Shown here: positions 36,400-47,706 of the stretch, piece after piece
How the letters are laid out: the number at the start of each line of letters is the position of its first letter
How positions within the stretch are numbered: the stretch's first letter is position 1
DNA from: Coptis chinensis
Taxonomy: Eukaryota > Streptophyta > Magnoliopsida > Ranunculales > Ranunculaceae
DNA length: 64,000 nt
Reading direction: 5' to 3'
Assembly (NCBI GenBank): GCA_015680905.1
Contig: CM027378.1
Location: 74,367,501-74,431,500, forward strand
The notes under the pieces: generated by a model
What the model saw: only the letters and a program-made list of their open reading frames with translations
Told to the model about the DNA's origin: nothing
The model's database searches: none
Program-made: the position numbers and the translations under genes

Positions 36400-38140
36400 A
36401 ATATTATTATCACTATGAAAAAATCTGACGAAGTTACCATATTTAGATTTGTCAGTCTAAGTTCGAATGCTTTTATGCTCGCTTAATTTGTTATTATCGC
36501 TACGACAAAATCTGATGAAGTTACCATATTTAGCTTCGTCAGTCTAAGTTTGAACGCTTTTACGCTCGCTTAGTTCGTTACTATTACTACGACAAAATCT
36601 GACAAAATTACCGCGTTTAGTTTCGTTAGTCTAAGTTTGAACGTTTTTACGCTCGCTTAGTTCGTTACTATCGCTACACCAAAATCTGACGAAGTTACCA
36701 CGTTTAGCTTCGTCAGTCTAAGTTTGAACGTTTTTACGCTCGCTTAGTTCGTTAGTATCGCTACGAAAAATTCTGATGAAGTTACCACGTTTAGCATCGT
36801 CAGTCTATGTTTGAATGCTTTTACGATCGCTTAGTTCGTTATTATCACTACGACAAAATCTGACGAAGTTACCACATTTAGCTTCATCAGTGTAAGTTTA
36901 AAAGCTTTTACACTCGCTTACTTCGTTACTATCGCTACAAAAAAATCTGACAAAGTTACTACGTTTAGCTTCGTCAGTCTAAGTTTGAACGTTTTTACGC
37001 TTGCTTAGTTTGTTATTATTGTTACGACAAAATCTGACGAAGTTACCGCGTTTAGCTTTGTCAGTCTAAGTTTGAACGCTTTTACGCTCGCTTAGTTCAT
37101 TACTATCGCTACGCCAAAATCTGACGCAGTTACCACGTTTAGCTTCGTCAATCTAAGTTTGAATGCTTTTACGCTCGCTTAGTTCGTTACTATCTTACGC
37201 CAAAATCTGACGCAGTTATCACGTTTAGCTTCGTCAGTCTAAGTTTGAACACTTTTACGCTCGCTTAGTTCGTTACTATCGCTATGACAAAATATGACGA
37301 AGTTACCATGTTTAGCTTCGTCAGTCTAATATTGAACGCTTTTACGCTCACTTAGTTCATTACTATCACTACGACAAAATCTGACGATATTACCACGTTT
37401 AGCTTCGTCAGTCTAAGTTTGAATGCTTTTACGCTCACTTAGTTCATTACTATCACTACGACAAAATCTGACGATATTACCACGTTTAGCTTTGTTAGTC
37501 TAAGTTTGAATGCTTTTACGCTCACTTAATTCATTACTATTGCTACGACAAAATCTGACGAAGTTACCACGTTTAGCTTCGTCAGTCTAAGTTTGAACGT
37601 TTTTATGCTCGCTTAGTTCATTACTATCGCTACGACAAAATCTGACGAAGTTACCACGTTTAGCTTCGTCAATCTAAGTTTGAATGCTTTTACACTCGCT
37701 TAGTTCGTTATTATCGATACGACAAAATCTGACGAAGTTACCACGTTTAGATTCGTCAGTCTAAGTTTGAACGCTTTTACGCTCACTTAGTTCGTTACTA
37801 TCGCTATGACAAAATCTGACGAAGTTACTATGTTAAGCTTCGTTAGTCTAAGTTTGAACGTTTTTACACTCGCTTAGTTTATTATTATCGCTATGACAAA
37901 ATCTGACGAAGTTACCACATTTAGCTTCGTCAGTCTAAGTTTGAATGCTTTTATACTCGATTAGTTTGTTACTATCGCTACGACAAAATCTGACGAAGTT
38001 ACCACGTTTAGATTCGTCATTCTAAGTTTGAACGTTTTTATGCTCGCTTAGTTTGTTACTATCGCTACGACAATATCTGACGAAGTTACCACGTTTAGCT
38101 TTCTCAATATAAATTTGAACGTTTTTACGCTCGTTTAGTC
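36400..38140 (+). repeat. 87-bp satellite-like tandem array, about 20 copies
   Basis: A TCTGACGAAG landmark recurs at 36424, 36511, 36598, 36685 and onward every 87 bp to 38076, 20 times. Only one interval is 86 instead of 87. The consensus includes CTGACGAAG ... CTTCGTCAG, a 9-bp perfect inverted repeat around a ~13-nt loop, then a T-rich segment and GCTCGCTTAGTTCGTTA. The usual unit has stops in all frames, so it is not coding. It lies between the integrase relic and the antisense ORFs of the TAT element. Confidence 0.95.
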
Positions 38141-38357
38141 TAATTTTGCCAAGTTAAGTTCGCATTGGGGGCTTTCTTCTCTACATGGGGGCGTCTCGTT
38201 TTATTCCATTTCGACTACATAAATCAACAACAATGTCAGTTTTCCACAGGTATGTTATATGACATTACAACGATATTCAATTGCCAACACATACTTTACT
38301 TTTATTTTCATTAAATTTTTTTTAGGTCTATAGTATTACATTCACACAATCACATAA
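38141..38357 (+). other. Purine-rich segment after the array
   Basis: Contains GCATTGGGGGCTTTC and CATGGGGGCGTC (38170-38196), purine tracts that could be an internal or ancestral polypurine tract. No coding sequence is seen. Confidence 0.4.
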
Positions 38358-39424
38358 TCATTGGTTTGGGAAAATCCAATGGTTCCTTACCAACTTTTCG
38401 CATATACAACTCGTACAGATCTTTGTAATTCCTCTTTTCACGTCACGTTCTAGTTCATCTCCCATTTCTGTTAAAGTCCCTGTCAATTGTCTTATGGATG
38501 ATTCACAATGTGCCATTTGCACGTGATCTTGGCCGAGCCGCTCGTTTAAATCTATCATCCGCTTGTTATTTTTCTCTACCTCCTTTTGCGCACGTTTAAG
38601 TTCTTAATCTTTGGTCACCACGAGTGACTTCAACTCTATCACCTCTGCTTTTAAGTGTTTGTGTTCTTCCATTATCTCATAGGCCTTCCCGAATTCATCA
38701 TAAGATCTCCGCTTTGCTTCTTCTGTTCACTCGAATAAATCTTTGTTTTCATCTTCTAACTCTCCATTGGTTCCGCGTAACGCTTTATTTTCTTTTTCTA
38801 ATTTTTGATTAAGTATCTTCACCTTCTTTATTTCTTCTATGGCATTGCCATCATTCGGAACAAAACTTTTCTTCGCAGCCTTTTCGTGAACTTCTTTCGC
38901 CCGTAATACTACCGTTTCAACCTGCGGCATAACGATATCTAGCTTCTCGTCAATCTTTCAGACTTAACCAAAATTTTAAGATAACTGATAAAAAATACTG
39001 ACATACCTATTTCATACTGTCGAAAATCATTGACACTGCTCTGTCATATTCTCTGATATTCTCCGTATTTTGGTCGCACTTTAGACATTTTTTAATCCCC
39101 TCTATTGTGCACGACACATTGTCTTTATCCAATATTCTTTGGATAGTCGGCCCCACCTTCTCCCAAAATATCTCACTTGGTTCATCGTTCTTTCTTTTTG
39201 GACGTAATTCTAGATTTTCTTTTTGATCGAACAAATTATTTTCGTTGATTTTTTCTTTTTCTGAGTTTCTGCAAGTGTCCTTGGTTCTTAGCTTGGTCCT
39301 TGGCGATACATTCGCTTCGTCTTCCAGACTTGAGCATTTTTGCTTCATCTACCAATTTCATTTGATTAGTGTTTGCCACAACTTTCATTACCATACAAAT
39401 ACAATAATAAAATTCAACGGTCAA
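38358..39424 (-). pseudogene. TAT antisense ORF segments: coiled-coil-rich
   Basis: Three frames antisense to the element (38358-38558, 38727-38930, 39007-39424). They encode Lys/Glu/Leu-rich helical sequence such as KILNQKLEKENKALRGTNG and RPKRKNDEPSEIFWEKVG. Such C-terminal coiled coils are common in the extra antisense ORFs of TAT elements, whose role is unknown. Parts only; treated as fossil. Confidence 0.55.
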
Positions 39425-39987
39425 CTTACAGTTAACAGACTCTGTAGTTTTTCTCCGTGAGTAATATTACCTCTGACAGTACTTGGCAATGGTCGTGGAA
39501 TTCTTTGTTCCTGCGCTTTGCTCTGCCGTTTGTTTTCTCTCACCAACTTTGTGTTTTTCGCTGCACCATTTTTTGCAAATATCACTGTTTCGTTCTTTTC
39601 CCAACTATTATTTTCCTGCATATACCACAGCAGAACAATATATTACATCTCCCCGTTTTACATATTTTTGTATTTCCTATATATCTATAGATTCTATTAC
39701 ATCCTTTGCTAGCTTCTAAAGTCTTTTTTGACTTTCCTCTGTTGCTGACTTAGCTTTATCTCTTTTTATCTTTACCTATTTAATTAGTTCAGAGGCTCAC
39801 ACTATGTATACAGTGGTAGCGACTCCTTACCCAACTTGTTACATACTTGTCTGACTTCTCTTTTCTGCAATTCAATTCATAACCCCACCGCTTACTGTTT
39901 CGGTATTAGCAATTTCGTATATGCTATATTTCCTCACACTTACTACCCACAATAAAAAGCACACACACTGAGCCTATGTGGTTGCAC

Positions 39988-40617
39988 TTACAGTATATTA
40001 GTAGCTAATGTGTGAGATAGAATGACACCCATATATGAAGAGCATGAGTAGAAACTACTAGATATATGTTTTTCTACGATACATACATTTTCTTTCTTGT
40101 GTTGAGAACGTCTTATATTTTGTGTTGGCTGTTTTGAACACTGTATTCTTGTCCCTGGAGGCATTATAATTTGTCGCTCTATCTGGACTTCTCTATCTTC
40201 ATTAATTTTTTTTCTCATCCAAGTTTTTCTTTTGTACCTCAATTCGCTATTCTTGCATGGCAAGCCCAACACTAATTCTCGCTTTATTGTTTCCGTTTCG
40301 TCTTCTCTTTCGTTATCGCATTCGCTGTCGTTGCCAAATAATACACTTTTGAGTTTCTTTTTTCTATCCTCCGTATCACTCTGTGTATCGCTTGACCCAT
40401 CAGGCGATAGTTCTATCTCACCGTAGTCTCTAAAATCAATAATATCGTCAAAGTAGTTCAGATCTAATAGTCTTTCGTCAGAACATTCATCAAAGAAAAA
40501 ACGAAGATTATTCTCCACTTCTTTGTCTAGTTCAATTTCTGGTAATATAATCATGTTTTCTGTTAGACACAAGATAATTAATATTAGTAAACAATTTACA
40601 CTTTGAATAATTTTCAA
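39988..40617 (-). pseudogene. TAT antisense ORF segment: acidic middle part
   Basis: An open frame of 209 residues antisense to the element. It has an acidic section (EIELSPDGSSDTQSDTEDRK) followed by a basic patch (ELRYKRKTWMRKKINEDR). It adjoins the gypsy-type-domain frame at 40620-41111 and is likely the next part of the same ancestral gene. No known domain is recognised. The hydrophobic start (VNCLLILIILCL) may be intron-derived. Confidence 0.5.
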
Positions 40618-40619
40618 TA

Positions 40620-41111
40620 CTAATTTTTCTTCTTACCTCGAAATTTGTTCGGCACTTTAAACTCTGTCGGATTCCAATTCCCTCGCAAGCAATACAAAAA
40701 TATATCCCATCCGGTATATATTTTCGGGAACCCTTTAAATTTTATGTTTCGATTCTTAAATTCCACTTCAAATTTTATATATCCTTCCGTAAATACGGTA
40801 TTTGGTTGTATCAACGCGAAGAATTCTTGATCCCCGAACCTTTTATTAAATTCATCTTGTAAACGGTGCGCTCTCGTAAAAATTAACCAGAACGGTATTG
40901 GCAATTGTCCCGGTGCAATTTGCCACCACTCCAATAATTGCGCTATTTCTTTAGTCAACAGAATTGCACTCGCGCAACTTAATTGGGAATATGCTATTAT
41001 AACTTCATCTTTTTCTACCTTCGTTTCAAAATCATGGACTTCGTCCATCTCAAATTTTTTAACCACTAAACATTGTTGTATCTCCTCAATCGCCAATCGT
41101 CGTGGCCTCAT
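40620..41111 (-). pseudogene. TAT antisense ORF segment: putative gypsy-type transposon domain
   Basis: 163 residues starting MRPRRLAIEEIQQCLVVKKF. The section LLTKEIAQLLEWWQIAPGQL, PIPFWLIFTRAHRLQDEFNK and GFPKIYTGWDIFLYCLRG resembles the plant family annotated as transposase (putative) gypsy type (PF04195-like). That family is typically encoded antisense between pol and the 3' LTR of TAT elements. Assignment is from pattern memory, not a search. Fossil context. Confidence 0.6.
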
Positions 41112-41224
41112 GTCTTCAGTATATCTGCCAACCTTCTTTCCATCTCACAAATTCTGTTATCGTCATACCATTCACTCTCATAGTTTTCTTAGTTAGATGT
41201 TGTCTCGTTAGTTTACTGTTCAAC

Positions 41225-41390
41225 ATTTTTGTATACTAAAATACTAAATTACGTCTTGAAGCGCCTTCTTCATAGTCACTTCCCGCATACACGGTGTTCA
41301 ACATTTTTGTATACTAAAATACTAAATTACGTCTTTAAGCGCCTTCTTCATAGTAACTTCCCGCATACACGGTGTTCGTGTCTTCTTTTA
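41225..41390 (+). repeat. ~80-bp direct duplication
   Basis: CATTTTTGTATACTAAAATAC...TTCCCGCATACACGGTGTTC occurs twice in tandem (about 41223-41301 and 41302-41380) with few differences. It lies in the non-coding part of the TAT element upstream of its antisense ORFs. Confidence 0.8.
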
Positions 41391-41936
41391 ATGCCCATCC
41401 TGATCTTACGTATTCTACATCAATTCTATTTCCAAGTTCCAACTCAATTTCCGCTATGTTTCCTAATCCAATTTTTTGTCTTATTTATACAACTGTATGC
41501 ACTCTTGATAGCATGTGTTCCTATATAAGCCCCACATTAATTAATATATATTAAGTTGTCTCTTTTTTACTTAGCCTCTATTATTTTCGTTTTTTGTTTT
41601 CTTGACACCCATTAAACTCTCTCTTAGTCTTATCAGTTAAAACGTTATTTTTTCAGCCTAAATTCCTTTCATTATCTTTTTTTTCATGCAAATAGTTTAT
41701 TATTGCATATCGTTGTCCCACAACATCTTTAAGACGTTGTCTTATCTAACTTTGTTACCTTCAATTCTTTTGTATTCTATATACCTGTATATATTTCACT
41801 TCATTCTTCCTAATTCAATTACCATTTCATCAGTTGATTTTCTATGCCCTTACATATATTCAATTCATCGTTTTTCTTACATCTCTTTTCTTTCATCTTT
41901 TTTGCCATATGAGCTTCGTTAACATGTCAAAGAAGG

Positions 41937-42408
41937 TGCGGTGTTTCGACCCCTACCTATGGGTAGAAAACGTCCATTAGTAGGGGTCTCTACTTTATTC
42001 ATTTAATCGACAGGACTAAAGCCCAATTTGCAATATCATGGATCAATGTACACGCCCATTAACTCATGTGTCTAGGGCTGAACCTAGCCACATAACTTGC
42101 CACTTACGTATATTAATTTATGTCTAGATTCGTTTTGTATCAAAGAGATAATCATCAATTAAGAGTCATGTTCAATTACAATTACTTGAGCTACAAGAAG
42201 TTTCTATTCTAAGCATATAAATGCAAAACTATTTTTCATAAAAAACTACGTTCTTGAGACTTGATCACATCAATAATTTGGGTACGTAGGCAACCGAAAA
42301 GGTACAGTCTCATCATTTTCTCGATCACCATCGCTTTTCCCATTATTTTTCTACGTTCTTCATCTTTTTCGTCACCACTTAGTGTTTTGATCATATTTGG
42401 TCGAAAGA
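41937..42408 (+). repeat. 3' LTR of the TAT element
   Basis: Begins TGCGGTGTTTCGACCCC and ends TTTGGTCGAAAGA. It is the partner of 33479-33948, differing at roughly one position in ten by eye. Confidence 0.88.
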
Positions 42409-42744
42409 AAGCCCAACTCTCCCTGAGGGAAGTGAAAAGTATGTGTATTATACAAACTGACCGGTTAGGTTTTGGGCCTTTGGCTATTTGTTTTAATCTC
42501 ATTAACCCATCAAACATTCAAAGACACATTTGTCTATTTTTAATGGTTTTGGACTCAAAATAAATAAATGATAAATGATAGTTTTGTAAACGAGAATTTA
42601 AAAAAACATGTTGGTTTATTGGAATGTTTCTCATTATAGTTGTGAAAATTTTAGGAGTGCAGTAGTGGAAATTTGCTAAAATAATTTTTTTTTGGAGGGG
42701 GGGGGACGACATTGAGTAACCATGATTTGTTTGGTAACTTTCAG
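42409..42744. other. Intergenic or intron-like DNA, nothing identified
   Basis: AT-rich, with a T9 then G-rich run at 42687-42707. Its right end (TAACTTTCAG, 42735-42744) looks like the 3' splice end of the intron before the SWEET relic exon. Confidence 0.4.
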
Positions 42745-43045
42745 CGCAGTGCTATTTCGACGAATGACATGACCAACATTAGAATTCTCCCAGCCTCTAT
42801 TATGACTCTTGGAACTAGTATCGTATATCTTCTATATGGGATCCTCGGACCAGACATTTTTGTTGCTGTAAGTACTAAGTAGTTAAACTTACAGAATGAC
42901 TTTCAAATTTGCTTACTTAAAAAATTTGCAATTTTTTCCCCATTAATAACAAAATCTTTATATGCAAATTTCAAATGGTTTAGGTGTGATCTTAGGTCTG
43001 GTGCAAATTGGAGTTTATGCATTTTATCAGAACAAAGGTACTTGA
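42745..43045 (+). pseudogene. SWEET-type sugar transporter relic (two 3' exons)
   Basis: The exon at 42745-42867 (123 nt, preceded by TTTCAG and followed by GTAAGT) encodes RSAISTNDMTNIRILPASIM and then LGTSIVYLLYGILGPDIFVA. After a 100-bp AT-rich intron, 42968-43045 encodes ISNGLGVILGLVQIGVYAFY before a stop. These match the sixth and seventh membrane segments of the second MtN3/saliva repeat in plant SWEET sugar exporters, and the ~120-nt exon with this boundary is typical of the family. The intron ends in GCAA rather than AG, and no upstream exons (TM1-5) are present. It is therefore read as a truncated host pseudogene. An unspliced distant gene is not excluded. Confidence 0.72.
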
Positions 43046-44691
43046 AGGATCAGAGGCTTAACTCAAGGTACTTGGAGTTTATGTATTAATGAGCATGTAA
43101 CTCAAGCTTGCTAGCTTTCAATTCGGAGTCCGACCCATCTTCTGAAAACTCACCCGCTTCTACTTTCCAAATACACAGTTCTCACCGAAGTCAATTTCAG
43201 TCGACTGTAACTTTAAAAGTTTACCAGAGGAGTGAATGATTTGTATTCCTTTCTCACTCATGTGACCAAGTCTACGGTGCCACACATTTGGATCCTCTTT
43301 GCCATGTGCCACGACAATCAACTCACAACACAACCATGTGTAGTCAATTAGAGAGTACCATCTTTCTTGCCATTTGCAACAATCATTGAACCCTTCAAGA
43401 CCTTCCAAGTGTTACCGGTGAAGACTGTAACAAATCCTTCACTTGCCAATTGCCCCACAGAAATCAAATTCTTCCTCAAATCCGAAACGTGTCTAACGTC
43501 CCTCAATAACCATGACGAGTCATTCATCTTGACATGCACATCACCCTTGCAGACAATGTCACAAGGTTGGTCATCACCGAGAAAGACCGTTCCAAGGTCA
43601 CATTCAGTGTAGTTCTCAAAGAACTCTCGATGTGAGGTAGCATGGAAAGTTGTGCTGGAATCAAGCACCTAAGACTCCTTCTTATGCTCCATCGAACATA
43701 TTAAAACATCATCTACCATCTCAGCAACATTAGCTTATTAATTCTTTTTATTGTTCTTATTGTTATCATTGTTTCTTGGTGTCAGGCAATTGCTACTATA
43801 ATGGTCAGGTTTACCACAATTGTAGCATATAACTTCACTTATATCTTAAGGATTGTGTTTAACGCTTTGCAATCGGGGGCTTGAGATTTCGATCTCCCCT
43901 TCCCCTTTTTTGTACCACGACTCTTGTATAAATTTCTTCCTCTACTTTCAGTGCTCAATGCCGACCCCAAAGTTGAAGGACTATCCCATCTCCGGATTTC
44001 CTTGGTTAGTATCATACTAACAACGTATTCAAACTTCAACTTGATCATTCCCGCAGAGCCACTAATAGCCGCCATAGTCGCCTTCCAACTTGGAAACAAT
44101 TGTCCAAATATCGCCAGAGCTAGCACCTCATCACTAAATCTAATCTCAACTGACTCCAATTGATCATTAGTTCAGTTGAATTCATTTAGGTGATCCTTGA
44201 AGGAGGTCCCCTCTGACATTTTTATGCTAAAGAGCTTGGTGATGAAATAGACTTTGTTCATGGCCGAGGGTTGTTCATACATGGTAGTAAGTGCATCCAT
44301 GAGAGACTTTGTTGTCTTCTCGATTTTAATATTGAAAGCTACCGACTTCGAGAGACTCAATCGGATTGTGGCCAATGTTTTTCTATCTTGCAAGTCTCAT
44401 ATGCCTTGCGGAATCTCTTCGCGCTTCTCACTTATCAAAGTTTCCATCAAATCTTTTTGATAGAGTATGTCTTCAATTTGCATCTTCCAATAGCTGAAAT
44501 TTGTACCGTCAAACTTCATTATCTTGTAGCTATCTCTATCAGTCGTCATGACTTCCACTTGAACCGAACAACGATAGGGAATCTCTCTAAGGAAATTTTC
44601 TACAAACACCTAGTTTGCAACACAACTTTGGTGTAACACTAAAGGTGTAGTCTTTTCCTCAAACACTTTGTATACAATGATTCAACCTAAT

Positions 44692-44703
44692 GCTCTGATA
44701 CCA
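44692..44703 (-). other. tRNA-Met-type primer binding site
   Basis: The minus strand reads TGGTATCAGAGC, the standard initiator tRNA-Met primer complement of plant copia elements, two bases inside the LTR. Confidence 0.9.
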
Positions 44704-44705
44704 CA

Positions 44706-45500
44706 TGTTGGGAGAATTCACTAGGAAGTCACACCTCAACCTAATTACTCTCTATCCCAAATGACTTCTCTTGGAGGTCACACCAAGAAAGTCACCCACC
44801 CAAGACTTTAGCAGTTAGTTATCATAACAAACTCAATAGAGCAATAAAGACTACTATTTAATCCACAAGCAATATATAGCAAGCAATAAGTATGAAAGTA
44901 AATGCAAAGAGACACAAGATTTAAGGTAGTTTGGTAAATGTTACCTATATCTACACAAGAGTCGAGTTTCCTTTATAGTAAAGATTAGAAAGTTTACAAG
45001 AATTAACTAGACTAAAAAACAAGTAACCTCACTCAAACCCTAGCTCAATAGAGCTCTTACAATTTCCTTGAAAATAAATCTCTCAAAGTTATCTCAACCT
45101 TAACTATAAGTTTCTTTTTATATGTGGGAAGAAAATTTCGTGAGAAAATAGGTTTTGGAGTGAAATTTCAACAAACTATCGAAATTCCAAAATATTTCAA
45201 ATAGGGGTGGTTTTGGCCGATACTCACAAGTCGTTTGGAGTAAAGAAAATCCAACAATTTTCATTTCAACCGACCTATGCAGACCGCTCAAGGCTTTCCC
45301 GACCAACTTGGACATGTCGCGGGGGCTTACCAATTTTCAGGATAAAATAGCCCAACCGACCTCTGCAGATTGTTCAAGCATCAATTCCAATAACTTTCCC
45401 TCCAAACAACCTCTTCAGATCGTGAAGGAGCTTCAACTACAACACGGTACTGTAGTTCAAGCATGTTAGCCAGACACCGGAGCCGTTCCATAACCCAACA
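44706..45500 (-). repeat. 5' LTR of the copia element (795 bp)
   Basis: Plus-strand ends TGTTGGGAGAATTC and CCATAACCCAACA form the usual TGTTGGG/CCCAACA short inverted ends. The primer site adjoins its inner edge. No partner LTR is in the window. Confidence 0.82.
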
Positions 45501-46388
45501 ATACATAGTATTTATATTTCTTTATGAGAATTATAATACTTGCCATTGAAATATAATATTTCATTACACGACACAATACACTATGTGTGATTCGATATTA
45601 CCATGAAGAAACTCTACTCACCCTTTCGTAAATAACACGAACAAACTAAGGCTAAAGTTTGACACCTTCACTAGGGGGGTTATATGTATATACCATTTCA
45701 TTTGCTGCATGTAAATGTTTGACGCACTTCAAATGTTGTCAATCCAAACTCTAATAAGAAAGAAATGTGGCAAATTGGCAGTACATAATAGTACTATGAA
45801 AATAAAAAATGCGGCAAAAAACAAGCTATCATGAGGAAAGCTCCACCATCTTGGATTGTTTAGTTCTTTCTCCTCTTTATTCTTATTTTTATTCTATCCT
45901 TATCTATGATTTTCAAGCTAAAAACAAAAAATTAGGTTTATTTCAGATTTTGTTTTCATGACATCTAAAATTGATAACTTGAGCTTGAGTTCAGTAGGTT
46001 AGCTAAACCATCAACACTTGAGCTGTTGAGCACTATAATACAATCGATCAACCGGATTACTTACCGTTTAGGAATGCCAACAACGGCAACAAGTTGTTGG
46101 TTCGTTGATGATTTTGTACGTTACGGTAGAAAATAATTTACTTAATGAGTTTTGTTCTTAATTTTCTTAAGATGAATGCCTGAGGGATCCAAACTGATCA
46201 TTCGGTGAGGCATTACTGCGGATTCAGTTAATAGGTAAAGTATCCATCAATTACTTTGGATCTTGTTTGTGTCCTAATTTCAATTTATCAGCAAAAAAAC
46301 AAAGATGCCAATATGAGAATAGAAAAACATTTACAACTTTGTGTGCATCTGGAGATTAATTTTGTAAATTTGTAATGAAGCATCTTAA
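45501..46388. other. Intergenic, nothing identified
   Basis: AT-rich DNA. I see no coding block, RNA gene or repeat end I can support. Confidence 0.4.
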
Positions 46389-46820
46389 GAGCATTCCCAA
46401 TGCAAGCGAGTATTTTTCACCTCCACCTAGGCTTAATCTCTTTTTTGCTACTGTTTTGGTGAAAAGCAAAGTGAGGGTGCCCAATGCAGAGGTGACTTTG
46501 AATCTCAGACGGAATGTTTGATTCCGTATGAATGTAAAAATCGAAAAAAAATTGAAAAAACGGCCAGACGGAATGAAACATCTCGTCTCAAAGAAAAAAA
46601 AAATCGGAAACAAAAAAAATCAAAAAAACACGCGGGACAGAATGAAACATTCCATCCAAAGCTCACAACTCAACAACTATCTCGGTAGCAACTGCTATTC
46701 TCGTTTTGACTTAGTAACAAGTGACCGACTTTGTCACCCTTGCATTGGGCAAGAATTTTTTGATAAAAAACGGTAAAAATTCTCAATTTCCTTCAATACT
46801 GACTTGCATTGGGAATGCTC
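46389..46820. mobile_element. Harbinger/Tourist-like MITE, 432 bp
   Basis: Terminal inverted repeats GAGCATTCCCAATGCAAG and CTTGCATTGGGAATGCTC. Flanked by TAA on both sides (46386-46388, 46821-46823), matching the 3-bp TWA duplication of PIF/Harbinger elements. A second inner pair (GTGCCCAATGCAGAGGTGAC near 46478 and GTCACCCTTGCATTGGGCA near 46733) extends the symmetry. No transposase. Confidence 0.85.
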
Positions 46821-46823
46821 TAA

Positions 46824-47200
46824 GAAACATCGAGCTGAAAGTAAATTTTGATTGAAGGGATTGAAATCGTACCAATTTTGGGGCTTCTGCTAGGCCCCAA
46901 TCCAGCTCACGTCCATAAGTTTCACTACCCAATGCTTAAAACCCAGACAGAAAATCTACAAAGAAGCCCACAGTACAATTCCTTTTCGGGCCAGCTTTGG
47001 GCCTATACCTACATCAATTCATGGAACAAAAACTGTGATGACCAACTCGATATCTTCGAGAAATGAATAGACTATAGTGCTAAAAAAGTGCTATACTACT
47101 CCACTTCTTTAGTGTGATTGTGTGAGTATGGGGTCCAGTGTCGTGCTGATGCATGTAATAAAGATAGACTAACAGATTTTTTTTGGTAAAATTAGATAGA
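46824..47200. other. Intergenic, nothing identified
   Basis: No supportable gene. Short open frames lack any recognisable family. Confidence 0.35.
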
Positions 47201-47520
47201 CTAAAAGATATAACGTACTATCTATCCAAAAATATCGAATTGATACAATGTACTTCAGAGAATTGGCCAATTGATACAACGAGTAGTATTGAGGCCAAAT
47301 TAGAACAAAGTGTTTGCTATTGTTGGATCATTTTCAACAACACTTGGTACATCAATTATCATTGTGTTACCTGGATTCTTATCCAATAGTTCCTATGCAT
47401 AATCTCTCAACTTATCCCAGTGTGTAATCAAAGAATTCTCAACTTAATTTGGCCTAAATCCTACTCGTTGTGTATGTTGTATCAATTTTATTTTTTCGGA
47501 TAGTATGTTGTATCTTTTGG
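47201..47520. mobile_element. Foldback MITE, about 320 bp
   Basis: The left end (AAAAGATATAACGTACTATC then ..AATTGATACAA) and the right end, reversed (AAAAGATACAACATACTATC then ..AATTGATACAA), pair over more than 40 bp. Inner pairing (ACGAGTAG..AGGCCAAATTA) continues. No convincing target duplication, so the superfamily is unknown and edges are good to a few bases. Confidence 0.6.
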
Positions 47521-47639
47521 TATTTAAGTCATAAAAATGTTAAGAACTAAGCCAACAGCTAAGCTCTGATTTCAATTTTTAACTATAATTTACCATGATT
47601 TTACAAAGTTGTTGCAACTTCCGAAATATAATATAATTT

Positions 47640-47654
47640 AATTAGTCCAGACTC
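47640..47654. repeat. LINE target site duplication, 3' side
   Basis: AATTAGTCCAGACTC, identical to 54542-54556. It lies directly next to the poly-T (element poly-A) run. Confidence 0.92.
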
Positions 47655-47706
47655 TTTTTTTTTTTTTTTTTTTTCGATAATACCTTATATATATATATCA
47701 TTAAGC

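Larger units (their letters stand above)
33479..42408 (+). mobile_element. TAT-lineage Ty3/gypsy element with satellite array and antisense ORFs (fossil)
   Basis: Bounded by LTRs at 33479-33948 and 41937-42408, which are about 10% diverged by eye, so it is older than the Athila copy. Inside the 5' LTR, GAACCGTCTGTGGGGAAC resembles the primer region of TAT elements. Gag-, RNase H-, second (archaeal-type) RNase H- and integrase-like segments follow in order, then a tandem array and antisense ORFs before the 3' LTR. That layout is typical of the TAT lineage. It is heavily broken, with many breaks. The 5-bp flanks do not match. Confidence 0.82.
43066..45500 (-). mobile_element. Partial Ty1/copia element, minus strand (fossil)
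   Basis: In element order: an LTR (44706-45500), a tRNA-Met-type primer site, gag (44600-43840: MKFDGTNFSYWKMQIEDILY, TSFKDHLNEFN), protease-like sequence (43668-43348: LDSSTTFHATSHREFF, LRDVRHVSDLRKNLISVGQL) and a GAG-pre-integrase block (WHRRLGHMSEKGIQII). Only the 5' part of a Tork/TNT-like copia element is seen. Its end falls next to the SWEET relic. Broken at several places. Confidence 0.85.

Noticed and set aside
36400-38140. CRISPR-like array
   Set aside because: The whole 87-bp unit is repeated with no unique spacers, in plant retroelement context; it is a tandem array.
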